A DNA stretch of 64,000 nucleotides from Cephalotus follicularis (Eukaryota > Streptophyta > Magnoliopsida > Oxalidales > Cephalotaceae). Below the pieces are notes generated by a model. The model ran no database searches and had not been told where the DNA came from. It saw only the letters and a program-made list of their open reading frames with translations. Within the stretch, counting starts at the first letter, position 1. Every line of letters starts with the position of its first letter. Below are positions 1-11,854 of the stretch, one piece after another. The DNA lies in contig BDDD01005141.1 of NCBI GenBank assembly GCA_001972305.1, forward strand, positions 1-64,000, written 5' to 3'. The translations under genes were made by a program, and so were the position numbers.

Positions 1-987
1 CACTAAAAATTACAATTCCAATAGTAGTTTAATCATCAAGTGTTCTAAGTCTCAACTCCCATTTCCAATTTCCTCTTGAATTTCATGTCAAGTATCATTA
101 ATCTCGGATTCATGGACTTTTAATCTTGTTTGACAGTAGGTATATACATACTTAGGAACCATTAAGCATAAAACCTATCACTAACAACAATTAAAATCCA
201 TTCTAGAGACTATATCACCAATTCCACTTGATTCCATTACTACTTTCCATTTTAATTCCAAAGGTTGTTAATTCTAATCCATTAGCAGAAGATATTTAAC
301 ATTCCTAGTCACACTTTATCAACATAACAACAGAGAATTCGGATCAAGGACTTACCAAGAGTCTAAAGCTTCAAAGTTCCTTCTTTGAGCTTTCTTCAAT
401 CCTACCAATGCAAGCTTTCAATGATTCCTCACTTCACTTAGTGTTTCTAACACTCAAACACCATTCACTCAGCTGATCTAAGTCTCAAAGGCTTATAATT
501 TCGTCAGATTCCTACCTACTCATATGCACTCACATTTTTCTTTCTTTCTTTCCACCTCATGCATTGTCCTCTCTTCACTTTTCTCTCATTAATTATTAAT
601 TTGTAGGTTTTAGATCTGCAGAGAACATGCAAACATTCCCCTTTTGCATGTTCTGGCAGGTGGTGGATGCATGTGCCCATACCTACCTATCATCCTTGTC
701 TTTGCACATGCCAGGAACCTGTTCTGGCAATTCTAGTCGACTGGCTATAGAGGGCAGTCGACTGCCTTCATCACGTGGTAAACAGTCGACTATTGCCCTG
801 TGACAGTCGGCTGTTTGGGCTGATTTAGGGTTTCCTAAGCTTTGATACTTCACCAAATGTACATCCATTCATCCCAAACATTTACCAATCATAGAAATTA
901 GTATAATTGGATAAATAACTCAATTAAAATGTATATTTTATTTCAAAATTAGATCAATATACATTAGTTGAATTCACGGTTATTACA
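1..987 (-). mobile_element. Ty3/gypsy 3' LTR, truncated by window start
   Basis: This stretch matches 6129-7114 almost base for base (I count about a dozen differences over 987 bp), so it is the second LTR of the element whose other LTR is 4383-7114. Read on the minus strand it begins TGTAATAACCG at 987, next to a polypurine tract. About 1.7 kb of the LTR lies outside the window. It contains one cluster of CAGTCGACTG-type motifs near 737-812. The high LTR identity suggests a fairly recent insertion. No gene is seen in it. Confidence 0.9.
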
Positions 988-1000
988 TTCCCCCCTCCTT
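988..1000 (-). other. Polypurine tract of gypsy element
   Basis: Read on the minus strand this is AAGGAGGGGGGAA, directly against the LTR start at 987. That is the position and composition expected for the plus-strand primer of an LTR retrotransposon. Confidence 0.8.
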
Positions 1001-1059
1001 ACAGAAAATTCGTCCTCAAATTTAGTCCTTACATTACATTCCGAATAAGTGGGGAAATG

Positions 1060-2800
1060 TTTCCTTCATTTCGTTCTCACGCTCCCACGTAGCTTCCTCA
1101 GCTCCGTGAAAACGTCACAACACTTTGACCATAGGGATGGTCTTGTTCCTCAGAACCTTTTCCATTCGATCAACAATCCTCGTCGGCCTTTCTTCATAAG
1201 TCAATCTCGGGCTGATGAATCCAGGGTCGTAGCTCAAAATGTGAGATGGGTCGGGTACGTATTTCCGTAGCATGGAAACATGAAATACGTTATGTACGTC
1301 CGACAAACTAGGCGGTAGTGCAATCTGATATGCTACCTCCCCTACTCTCTCCAGTATCTCGTAAGGTCCAATATACCTTGGAGCTAACTTCCCTTTGAGG
1401 CCAAAACGGTGTATCCCTTTCGAAGGCGAGATCTTCAAGAACACATGATCTCCCTTCTCGAATTCCATCTTTCTTCTCTTGCCGTCGGCGTAACTCTTCT
1501 GCCGACTCTGTGCAGCTAACAGTCTCTTCTTGATCATCTCCACTTTATCAGTGGTCTCTTGTACCAAGTCGGGTCCAAGCACTTGTCTCTCACCTACCTC
1601 GTCCTAGCAAATAGGTGATCTGCATTTCCTTCCACACAAGGCTTCATACGGAGCCATTCCAATACTGGTATGAAAACTGTTATTATAGGAGAATTCAATC
1701 AGCGCTAGATGATCCTCCCAACTCCCAGCAAAATCAATCATACAAGCCCGCAACATATCCTCCAGAGTCTGGATAGTGCGTTCGGACTGTCCGTCAGTCT
1801 GTGGATGAAATGCAGTGCTGAAATTCAAGGTTGTTCCCATAGCTGTTTGGAACTTCTTCCAGAACCTTGAAGTAAATCTCGCATCACTGAAGTAAACAAT
1901 GCTGACCGGTACCCCATGCAATCTCACTATCTCCCGGATATACAATCGAGCAAGCTTCTCGATAGAGTGTGTCGTGTTCATCGGAAGAAAGTGTGCGGAT
2001 TTAGTAAGTCTATCCACAACAACCCACACTGCCTTGTGCTGATTCCGTGACCGCGGTAATCCTAACACAAAGTCCATGGTCACGTGCTCCCATTTCCATT
2101 CAACCACTGGTAGCGATTGTAGCAGTCCCACAGGTTTCTGATGTTTAGCCTTCACTCTCTGACAGGTCAAACATCTTGCTACATATTCGGCAATTTCTCT
2201 CTTCATACCGCTCCACCAGTAATTCTTCTTCAGGTCGTGCCACATCTTGGAACTTCCTGGATGAACGCTGTATCTCGATTTATGAGTTTGTTGCAATAGC
2301 TCATTCTTGATTCTCTCATCATCCGAAACACATATCCTTCCTTGGAACCTCAATATGCCATCAGTATGAATGGAGAACTCAGAATCAGTGTCTAGGTTCT
2401 CACAAATACTCCACAATTCAGTATCACTATACTGAGCGGTCAAAATACGCTCAAGAAGTTTCGGTTGCGCTCTCATACTTGCCACAATCACTCCTCGGGA
2501 AACCATGAACGGATTCCATCTCTGAAATTCCTCCAATAGATTCCACTGTGACACCATAGCTCCAGCAATCATCGCCTTGCGACTCAGCGCATCAGCCTCT
2601 ACATTTGCCTTTCCTGGGTGGTATTGGATATTGCAGTTGTAATCATTAAAGAATTCCACCCATCGCCTCTGTCTCATGTTGAGTTCCTTTTGGGAAAATA
2701 AGTACTTCAAGCTCTTATGATCAGTGAAGATTTCAAACTGAGCACCATAGAGATAGTGCCTCCATTTCTGCAAGGCAAACACTATGGCTGCCAACTCAAG
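1060..2800 (-). pseudogene. Gypsy pol remnant: RNase H end, integrase, chromodomain-like tail
   Basis: One minus-strand frame runs from 2794 to below 1115. It opens in the RNase H C-terminal region (FTDHKSLKYLF, then a NVEADALSRK block), continues into the integrase zinc-binding region (CLTCQRVKAKH), and then into the catalytic core with MDFVLGLP, a degraded SDAR in place of the usual SDRD, and QTDGQSERTIQ. It ends in a YEERPTRIVDR...RNKTIPMVKV tail typical of Tekay-type chromoviruses. Comparison with the copy at 25139-25828 shows two tryptophan codons turned into stops, at 1604-1606 (TAG) and 1115-1117 (TGA). The reverse transcriptase that should precede RNase H is missing: protease joins RNase H near 2796-2810. 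The element cannot be autonomous. Confidence 0.88.
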
Positions 2801-2810
2801 ATTACCAAGA

Positions 2811-4275
2811 TTACATCAAAATCTTGGATAGGTAATACTATCAAGTCAGCGGATAGTTCAATCCCAGCTATCACGATTTCACAATCTTTCATAACTGTAT
2901 CAGATAAAAGACAAGTACCCGCAGGAGTACTCACTTACAAAACATATGATAGTCTAGAAGTAATACCATGCAAATTGCGAGCAAATTCAGATGCAATGAA
3001 TGAATACGTCGCACCAGGGTCAATCAATACATGAGCTAATATACCAGATATGTAAATAGTACCTCCCACAACAGTAGTAGATTCTGGCATATCATCATTA
3101 GATAAGGTATAGACTCTACCTTTCATGATCCCCTTTCCGGTGTCTCTTCGCGGTTGAGTTGCCGTAATACTACCACTTGCGCCAGCACTTCCCTGTTGGC
3201 CGCGTGCATGATCCCTCATCATCGGGCAACCACTCATCAAATGGTCCTGTGAACCACACCTCAGGCATTTCCCCATCTTCTTCCAACACTTGGTCTCGTC
3301 ATGGTTCTGGCGACCGCAAAAAGTACATCCTTCAGAGTTTTGTTGACCACTTCGGTTAGGAGTTCTTGATCGGAAATTGTTACATTGAAAACCCCCTTGA
3401 TTCTTATTTCCCGACTTTGCAGAACCAGCAGGTTTGTTGCTACCCTGCCCTTGTGACTGTGCTGGTCTCGATTGAGTACGAGATCGCTCAATCCTTCTGT
3501 CATTTGCATTAGACTCCAGAATCCTAGCTCTCTCAGCAATATCTACAAAAGATGTTAGCTGTAACAGTAATAACTTAGATCGGATGTCTGGACGAAGGCC
3601 TTTTAGGAACCTTCGGATCTTTCTGGATTCACCCTCTACAAGATAAGGCGTGTGCCGAGCTAACTCCACAAAACGGGTCTGGTACTGAGCCACCGTCATA
3701 TCACCTTGACGTAGCTCCATCAACTCTGTCTCTCTCCTGTCTTGCTCCATCTGTGGAACATAAGCTGCAGAGAACTATGATTGAAATCGGTCCCATGTTC
3801 TGTCCAGATTTCGAGATTCCCACTTTGCTTTAACCATTTCCCACCAATGAGTAGCTTCACCCCAAGGGCGGTACACAGCAAAGGTAATCTTTTGTTCATC
3901 GGTACATCTCAAGGCTTCAAATATCCTCTCCATATCTCTCATCCATCGCTCAGCTACATTGGCATCCAATTCTCCCAGGAATGTAGGAGGATTCTACCTC
4001 ATGAACCCCTCCAGGTCTCTGCCAAAATTGCCAACATGATTGACTTCTGGAACACACTGTCGGGCTTGAGTAGCCTCATACATCTGTCTCATCTGTTCCA
4101 TGTGTGCAGCATTGGCTTGGATCTGCTGTTGGAAAAGATCAGCCATGCGCTCGAAGTTACTCCTCTCATCGTGTACTGGAGGGACATTTACTTCCGGAAC
4201 ATTCTCGTGAACAGGCGGGGCATCGTTCGCCTCGTCAGCTCTACGCCTTCCACGTCTACCTCTCCTTCGATCCAT
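2811..4275 (-). pseudogene. Gypsy gag and protease N-terminal half, broken
   Basis: A single minus-strand frame starts at the ATG at 4273-4275 (MDRRRGRRGRRRADE). It contains a gag core with the phrase RRFLKGLRPDIRSKLLLLQL, a zinc-knuckle-like region (CTFCGRQNHDETKC and CLRCGSQDHLMSGC), and the start of an aspartic protease, VLIDPGATYSF, where DPGA stands in the DSGA active-site position. In-frame stops interrupt it at 3994-3996, 3775-3777 and 2935-2937. Comparison with the sister copy at 34471-36093 shows these as point changes. After the protease the frame runs into a deletion that removes reverse transcriptase. The arginine-rich N-terminus is shared with the sister copy. Confidence 0.87.
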
Positions 4276-4366
4276 TCTGTTTCCTATATGGAATGACAAA
4301 AAATCATTAGGAAACAATTCACTTAATTTCCGAGAAACTTATCCCAGCTTAGCATATATGGAATAT

Positions 4367-4378
4367 GCTCTGATACCA
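4367..4378 (-). other. Primer binding site for initiator-Met tRNA
   Basis: The minus strand reads TGGTATCAGAGC, the complement of the 3' end of plant initiator methionine tRNA. It lies four bases inside the LTR end at 4383, which fixes the element's orientation. Confidence 0.9.
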
Positions 4379-4382
4379 TGCT

Positions 4383-7114
4383 TGTCACACCCCGCTGTTT
4401 TGGTTCACGTACAATGGACCAGGATATGTGGTGATTTCAGAAATAAGCATAAATAATATTCCATCATTTCAATTAATAATCATAATTAAATTGCGGAAGC
4501 ATTCGGTAAGTTGGAATATAAAATACAACCCGTCTACACGCATCCCATACTACGTGCGGGTACAAACAACAGTTATCCTTACATAAGGAAATACAACATA
4601 ACGAGGTATGAACCGTTCAATTTCAAATTACAGTACAACATCATAAATAATCAACCTTAAATCAAAAATAAGAAGCTCTCCAAGCTTCAGCAGCAGTCTC
4701 CAAAAGTCCTTGTTTAATCTGAAATTGTAGGGGTTAGCCGTTGTCCTCACTTGGCTAAGTAGAATGATAATGTATGATAAGGAATATATGAATGCAACAT
4801 ATATGACAGTTTATATCAAAACGACTTTTAAATGTGCCAATATATAAGCAATCATGCCAAGTGGCGATAAACAATCCATATGCAAGAATACCGCACAAGG
4901 GTACAATCAATTCATCCATCAATTGGGTGTCACATGTCGCTAACTCCTAGCACCAACTGTGTACACCTATCTATCACCCTATACCCCGAGGATGAAAGAT
5001 CATGTAACAATTACTACCGGCGTTGGCGGGTAGTTTTAACAATAAAATCTGCAATGCAGACACAATTAGGTGATGCTCTGGCCAACTCCTGGCACCCAGA
5101 ATCACATCCATAGTCAGTGACGTCCTCCATCACTCGGCTACGGCAAGCATAGACAATCAATCCAATCAATTCATTTCAATAATATTACATATATCAGCAA
5201 TATGCAATATAAAAGTTGTTTTCTGTAAAAACATATAACAAGCATTTATCGTACATCTCTTCGGAGGAAAATGATCTCAATTCAATAGTGGTTTCCAGTT
5301 TGGGAAACAAAATAGTAGGTACCTCTCATGTAGGAGGAAAATCAGTAGTTCATTTGGTAATAATCATTTATTTGAAAATGATAGTTAATATCATAAATTT
5401 GGGTACATAGCCCATAGTTGGTTTCAATCCTTCAATACAAGTGGTAGTGGTGTTAATAGCACCAAAACAGTATATACTAACAAAATAGTAGTATATTCAG
5501 TAACAATATCAAAATCAGTAACTCTTGTAAATACTAGTTTCCATTTGAAAATGGTGTTTAAAACCATGAATTGTGCATATAGCACATAGTTTGTTCGATC
5601 GTTGCAATATAAGTAGTAGCGATGTTAAATAACATCAACAGTATATACTATATGATGGCAGCATATACAATTCAATAATAGTACCAACAGTAACAATCCA
5701 ATCAATATTATACAATTTCTGCCCAGAACAGTCGGTTGCCCTCAAGATTAGCCGACTGTTTGGGTTGGATAGTCGACTGCTTGCCTTGGAAGTCGACTGG
5801 ATAGGTTGAGTAGTCGACTGCCAAGGGTGGCAGTCGACTGCCTCTGCCCAGAAAAATGCAGAATGGCAAGTCATGCAATACCAATTCAATTTCCAATCAA
5901 TTTCAATACATGTAATCATGCAGAAAATAGACATACACAACATGCATACTATATCTTCCATAACATATCATTACCCCTACCTCAAATCGCTATCCCAAGA
6001 TCAATTGAGTTTGATCTTTCTCTTTGAGTTCCAAGTCACTTTCACCAACAATTCTTTCAATTCAGCAATATCAATCTATGTATGCATGTTTTATGGACAC
6101 GTGCATTAGTACCAGTAGGTTTCAATCACACTAAAAATTACAATTCCAATAGTAGTTTAATCATCAAGTGTTCTAAGTCTCAACTCCCATTTCCAATTTC
6201 CTTTTGAATTTCATGTCAAGTATCATTAATCTCGGATTCATGGACTTTTAATCTTGTTTGACAGTAGGTATATACATACTTAGGAACCATTAAGCATAAA
6301 ACCTATCACTAACAACAATTAAAATCCATTCTAGAGACTATATCACCAATTCCACTTGATTCCATTACTACTTTCCATTTTAATTCCAAAGGTTGTTAAT
6401 TCTAATCCATTAGCAGAAGATATTTAACATTCCTAGTCACACTTTATCAACATAACAACAGAGAATTCGGATCAAGGACTTACCAAGAGTCTAAAGCTTC
6501 AAAGTTCCTTCTTTGAGCTTTCTTCAATCCTACCAATGCAAGCTTTCAATGATTCCTCACTTCACTTAGTGTTTCTAACACTCAAACACCATTCAATCAG
6601 CTGATCTAAGTCTCAAAGGCTTATAATTTCGTCAGATTCCTACCTACTCATATGCACTCACATTTTTCTTTCTTTCTTTCCACCTCATGCATTGTCCTCT
6701 CTTCACTTTTCTCTCATTAATTATTAATTTGTAGGTTTTAGATCTGCAGAGAACATGCAAACATTCCCCTTTTGCATGTTCTGGCAGGTGGTGGATGCAT
6801 GTGCCCATACCTACCTGTCATCCTTGTCTTTGCACATGCCAGGAACCTGTTCTGGAAATTCCAGTCGACTGGCTATAGAGGGCAGTCGACTGCCTTTATC
6901 ACGTGGCAAACAGTCGATTGTTGCCCTGTGACAGTCGGCTGTTTGGGCTGATTTAGGGTTTCCTAAGCTTTGGTACTTCACCAAATGTACATCCATTCAT
7001 CCCAAACATTTTCAATCATAGAAATTAGTATAATTGGATAAATAACCCAATTAAAATGTATATTTTATTTCAAAATTAGATCAATATACATTAGTTGAAT
7101 TCACGGTTATTACA
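4383..7114 (-). mobile_element. Ty3/gypsy 5' LTR, 2.73 kb (type 1)
   Basis: On the plus strand it starts TGTCACACCCC and ends CGGTTATTACA, so in element orientation it has canonical TG...CA ends. It is flanked by the primer binding site at 4367-4378. It carries two groups of the palindrome CAGTCGACTG and close variants, at about 5728-5850 and 6862-6940. The rest is AT-rich with no recognisable gene; the small open frames inside it are not conserved proteins. The base after the LTR begins GTGGC; the matching target-site copy would lie left of the window. Its closest relative here is the solo LTR at 16959-19679. Confidence 0.9.
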
Positions 7115-7448
7115 GTGGCAGTCGGCTGTCTTGGCCTGGCAGTCGACTGGAGCCCTGTGGCAGTCAGCTGGATCATGTGTTCTGCAATTTCTAGACTTGG
7201 TTGAAGAACCAGTCGGCTACACAACCTATGGCAGTCGACTACTCAACCTTGGGCAGTCGACTGGATTGCTTGCCAGTCGGCTAGATTGCCCTGTTCCTGC
7301 AGAAATGATCTTGGCACAACTTTGGACATAAAATCAAGTGAGTATATGAAGTTATAACTCATAGAATTATGCATACAAGTAATCTATGTTTGTTAATCTT
7401 CAAAATAACATATGGTAATGCAATTAATCGGGGTGACAAAGGCCAACA
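7115..7448. other. Orphan fragment with CAGTCGACTG-type motif cluster
   Basis: About 330 bp between the gypsy LTR end and a copia fragment. Between 7118 and 7290 it carries about eight copies of AGTCGACTG and variants (AGTCGGCTG, AGTCAGCTG), arranged differently from the neighbouring LTR. It is probably a piece of another LTR family using the same motif. No gene is visible. Confidence 0.5.
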
Positions 7449-7965
7449 TAATATCAATGTGTTTTGTCCTTGAATGATGAACAGGGTTCTTAGCTAGACA
7501 AATACTACTAGTGTTATCACATTTTATAGAGACATCTTTTACGCAAACACCATAGTCAATCAATTGTTGCTTTTGCCATAAGATTTGTGCACAACAACTA
7601 CCTACAGCAATATATTCAGCTTCAGTGGTAGATAAAGCAACAGAATTTTGATTTTTGCTAAACCAGGAAATAAGCATACTTCCTAGGTATTGGCATGAGC
7701 CACTAGTGCTCTTGCGGTCAACTTTATATCCACCAAAGTCGGCATCCGAGTATGAGTGTAAATCAAAACTAGAGTCTCGAGAATACCATAAGCCTAAAGT
7801 AGGTGTATATGCAAGATATTTGAAAATACGTTTTACAGCAAACAAATGAGATTCTTTTGGTTTTAATTGAAAGCGAGCACACAAGCACACACTAAACAAT
7901 ATATCGGGTCTACTTGCAGTTAAATACAATAAAGACCCTATCATACTTCTATAAAGCTTTTGACT
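7449..7965 (-). pseudogene. Copia RT/RNase H fragment (Sirevirus-like)
   Basis: The minus strand encodes RSMIGSLLYLTASRPDILFS, then SDADFGGYKVDRKSTSG, then SWFSKNQNSVALSTTEAEY and CDNTSSICLAKNPVHHSRTK. These are the RT/RNase H junction and RNase H region of Ty1/copia pol. It is the reverse complement of about 60345-60850 with only scattered differences, so both come from the same family. Both ends are abrupt: at about 7449 it stops inside HIDI, and at about 7965 it joins viral leader sequence. There is no LTR, zinc knuckle or integrase, so this is a truncated piece and not an insertion with intact ends. Confidence 0.87.
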
Positions 7966-9122
7966 TGAAGAAATAGCTGAAATTAAATACCGAATTGAAA
8001 TACTAATTATATTGACTTGAAAGTATATAAATGAATTAAAATTACTGGGGACCAGATAACTGGAAGGACCAGATAACTGGAATGATTTACTACTGAATTG
8101 AAATACTAATTATAATGACTGAAAGTATATAAATGAATTAAAATTGTTGGGGACCAGATAACTGGAATAAAGTAAATTAATTGAAAGCGAATGATATGAA
8201 GAAGTGAAATGGAAAAGGTTCCACACTGGTGGGACGCAGTCCTCTTTTAGATGGGTCTTTTCAATACTGAAAGTAAATAACTGAATTTAAAAGTTTAAGC
8301 CACCACTCTGTCAGGCGGTACAACCGTCCTTATCGATGTGTCTTAAACAAAATAAAATATTAACTTTCTCCACACTGTCAGACGGATTAACCGATCATAT
8401 CGATGGATAAGTTATTATTTTATTTAACGAATAGTGAATAGTAAACCAATGAATAGTAAATAGTAAACTCAATGAATAGTGATCATAATATTGAAAACTT
8501 AATGAATAGTGAATAGTAAACTCAATGAATAGTGACAAAATTCAATGAATAGTGAATAGTAAACTCAATGAATAGTAATCATAATCATAGAGCAATACTT
8601 ACTTGAAAATTGATTGCATAAACTATGTACAAAGCTTTACTTGAAAAAACACTTACATAGAAACTGGAGTATGTACAGACTTACTTGAAATGAATGTCGG
8701 AACTTATGCCGGTATGCTTACAATACTTCAATGCTGGTGGAGGTTTACAAGACTCAAGTGTTTACACTTAGACTCTAAGTGTTTACAACTAGAGAGAGGT
8801 TTTTTGTTTGGGGAATTGGTTTGGAGAATTGAAAGACTTGTGAAAGGGTTTGAGAGAATTGTTGAGAGGAATTGCTTCTTGAAATTTTTCTTCTAAAATT
8901 TTGCTTGCTGAATGAGTAAGGAAGGCTTGGTATTTATAAGCCTTGTTGAGTGGATTTACTATTTGTGAATAGTAACTTGTCTAGTGAAGTTACTGTTCAT
9001 AAATAGTATCTTGTCTTCTGAGTGCTTCAAATAGTGAATGGCGGCTATGATGTTGACACTTCTGCCGAAATTTGTTGGGACTGATTTCTTCTGGTGATTG
9101 GTTTTCTTCTGGTGATTGGTTA
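7966..9122 (-). promoter_or_regulatory. Viral intergenic region, promoter and leader (copy 1)
   Basis: The minus strand has a TATA box, TATAAATA (8931-8938), in the context GGCTTATAAATACC, which is preserved in copy 2 at 48172-48179. Downstream, in transcription direction, lie AAACACTTAGAG repeats near 8755-8790 and then a long run of ACTATTCATTGAGTTT-type repeats at about 8415-8590. Next come a GGACTGCGTCCCACCAGTGTGG block near 8225-8255 and a duplicated CCAGATAACTGG segment at about 8040-8170. The region contains no long ORF, as expected for a pararetroviral leader. Confidence 0.72.
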
Positions 9123-10529
9123 TCATTTTCTCCTCATTCTTTTGTTCTCGACGAAATAATGTGGCCATAAATTTTGATATTCTTTGTAGAGAGTTCCATC
9201 TTGGATTAAGTCGTCTTCATAGAATTTTATCAGTGGGAGGAAATTGTTCCGTACGTTGAAACGGATATCACCATAAAATTGTTTTGAATATATTTTTTGG
9301 ATTTGATCTTCTGTGACTAATTTGGTGCGATATGGAAGTTCAAAATGATCCCAATTGGTTGCAATTGTTTTAGCTCTCCAATGACGAATTTGTATTTCCA
9401 GAGGAAGTGGGCAATCCCATAAATCTAGTTTTAGAAGATGAGGGGGAATTTTAAAGCCTTTGATGTGGATAAGATGTTTTGCTGGTTCGATGTGGTGAAT
9501 AAATTATGGTGGTGTAGATTTAATCATTACTTGGGCTACTGGGAATCCTGTAATCATGAAGTTCATGCCTACAGATGAGATTTTTCTTCCAAATAAATCA
9601 AAGTGGCTAGGATCAGTGAATAATACTTGTTGGAGCATCCCATGGTCCATAAGGAATTGTAGTGTTATTGATTTATTATGGAAAATATATTCGTGTGGGC
9701 CAGATAGGTCCCAACATGCTGTGTAAATGGTGTAAGTCAAATGGCATGTACAAGAGTAATGAATTGCTGGGGTGTTTTGACAAGTGTCTAATAATTATGG
9801 GCATTCTTTGTATTGGTCATATGGAAGATAATATGAGAGATGGCTAGTAGAAATTTTTTGAAAACATTCGGGATTGGCGGCTATAGTTCTAAGAAAGTTT
9901 TGTATGAGTTCGAAATTGTTGAAAAGATTTTGGTTTCTTCTATTTTGAATGTTTTCCACTAATTCATGGAGATTGTAATCTCTTAATTTTCGAAGAATAG
10001 AATTAGGGAAAAAGAAAGCTCTCGAATTTCTTATTTCTATCTCAGTGGGAGACAGAATATCTTTTCTCGGATGTTTTTCTTTTTCCAAGTGTTTTATTTC
10101 TATCTTAGTGTGAGATAGAATATCTTCTCTCAAATGATTTAATTCTGTTGGAGAAAGGAATCTCTCTTCTCTGAAATGTTTTACTTCCTTGGGAGACAGA
10201 AATTTTTCTTTGTTTAAAATTTTTTCCATTTCTATGAAATGTAAATCTTCATCATCAAATGGTAATCTTTCCATCTGCTGTAAAATAAAAGAGAGAACGT
10301 TAATATAATTATGAAAAGGTTTTGGAAGATTGTGGATAAAATGATTTGAATGTAAAATGTTTTCTTGTTTGTAAAATTTTACATTTTCATATACAAGGCC
10401 TGTTTCAAGTATATATAATGTTTGTAAATGGTAATCAATTGATTCATCTCCTTTTAGGAGTTGAGAAGTTAAAATTCTTTTTTCTATTTTTGTTAGAGAT
10501 TGGTAATAAACTTGGAGTGTTTTAAACAT
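9123..10529 (-). pseudogene. Viral last ORF of unknown function (copy 1)
   Basis: One minus-strand frame of 469 codons runs from 10529 to a stop at 9123-9125, with two internal TAA codons at 9795-9797 and 9504-9506. It is clearly homologous to the open frame at 39134-40930. Both contain several SPTEI repeats, NSRAFFFPN, an LRDYNL helix, HLSYY, then CTCHL.YTIYTACWDLSGP and a conserved FLMDHGMLQQV stretch. The C-terminal tail after QKIYS differs between the two copies. I recognise no enzymatic motif. In florendoviruses a second ORF of unknown function occupies this place, which is the best guess. Confidence 0.7.
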
Positions 10530-10556
10530 ATATAATAATGGATCTGAAAATAGATG

Positions 10557-11854
10557 TCATTTTTCACAAAAGTTGTGTAAATGCCAAATCTTTACGTTTC
10601 TAACTCTTATTGAATTGGGAAACATTAAATTGTCGTAAATGGTAGAAAATAATAAATATGAAATTGGTAATTGTTTTTTATTGGCAATAACATTTGGAAA
10701 TCTTTTAGTAAACAAAGTAGATCTTTGAATGGGTACATAATGATTGTGTAAAACAAACAAATATAATTTTGTTCTTGACAATACTAATTTATTGGTTAGA
10801 ATAATGGAATTATATTCAATTGGAAAGGATGAAAATGGGTCGAAGAAGTCATTCAATGTTTTTTGAATTTTTCTAGGGGCATTTTGTGAACTTAATAGAA
10901 TGACATTCCACTCGTAACATCTAAATGGAGTATGAAATCTAATTTTTAATGTTTTATAATTTATGACTGATCTTTGTATTCTTTGATTAACATAAAATGT
11001 TGCACAGTTCCAAAGTGATTTGCTAGGTCTAATTAATTTTTTATTTAATAATTCTTGAATTTATTTTTTACAATGTTTCATTGATTCATAAGTCATGTGA
11101 ATAGGTCTTACTTTAGTAGGAATGTTCTGTTCAGTAGAATCTCTTTCATATGGTAAGGACACCATATGTCGTTTCCTATGCAAAAAGGCATTGGGAAGAT
11201 CTGAACAAAGGTTGTTAATTATGTTATTTTTTAATGAATTAATCTTTTCTCTAATTTGTGAAGTTTGTAAATGTTGTTCAAGTTTTTTATTTGATACTTC
11301 TTGTTTTATAAAATACAAATGATTTTCTTTTGTTTTTACAGAATGTTCCTTAAATAATGAGAATGTTTTCAGGAGGTTAATATTTTTAGTAATAAGTTTC
11401 TCATTAAAAGCAAATAGAATTTTTTGTTGAAGTAATTTTGTTGTAATTTCTTCATTTTTTACTTTAAATGGTTTAATAATTTCTAAAAGTGGTTGACCTA
11501 GGATTATTCCTATGTCTAAATTTTTACTAGAATGAATGATTGATTAATGCAAATTTTTTTGTCACAGATATAAACATTAGTAACTTTGACTCTAAGGTTT
11601 TCACCCTTTATAGACAAATTTTGTTTAGTTTTTTCAAAATACTTTGTTGGAATTAATCCTTCTTGTATACAATTTATTTGTGCATTTGAATGTCTTAGGA
11701 CAGTTATTTGGAGTTTAAAAGAATCTTTTATTGTGATGGTAATGTTAATGCGCCATTTTTGATAAGTTAATTTTTCTTTTGAATAAATAATTTTAGTTGG
11801 TGTTTCTTGTGAATCTTTTAAGGTTATATTTTGTTTTGATGGATTTTCAAATTT
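10557..11854 (-). pseudogene. Viral protease and reverse transcriptase remnants (copy 1)
   Basis: Fragments in different frames recall protease and RT. The protease active-site region is still alignable to copy 2 but reads HSNA where copy 2 has DSGA. Further down are the RT phrases INYK and YEWNV followed by NAPRKIQK, with the segment between them deleted. The 10557-10856 frame matches the RT region after the catalytic aspartates, but the aspartate pair itself is not visible. No RNase H follows. Many stops and frameshifts make this non-functional. Confidence 0.68.

Noticed and set aside
2717-3034. Plus-strand 105-codon frame
   Set aside because: It is antisense to gypsy protease/RNase H, which is clearly coding on the minus strand. 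Other plus-strand frames over 1-4300 and 30200-36100 were dismissed for the same reason.
4367-4378. TGGTATCAGAGC as part of a tRNA gene
   Set aside because: Only the 12 bases complementary to a tRNA 3' end are present, next to an LTR; no cloverleaf can be drawn. The same holds at 13667, 36182 and 50604.
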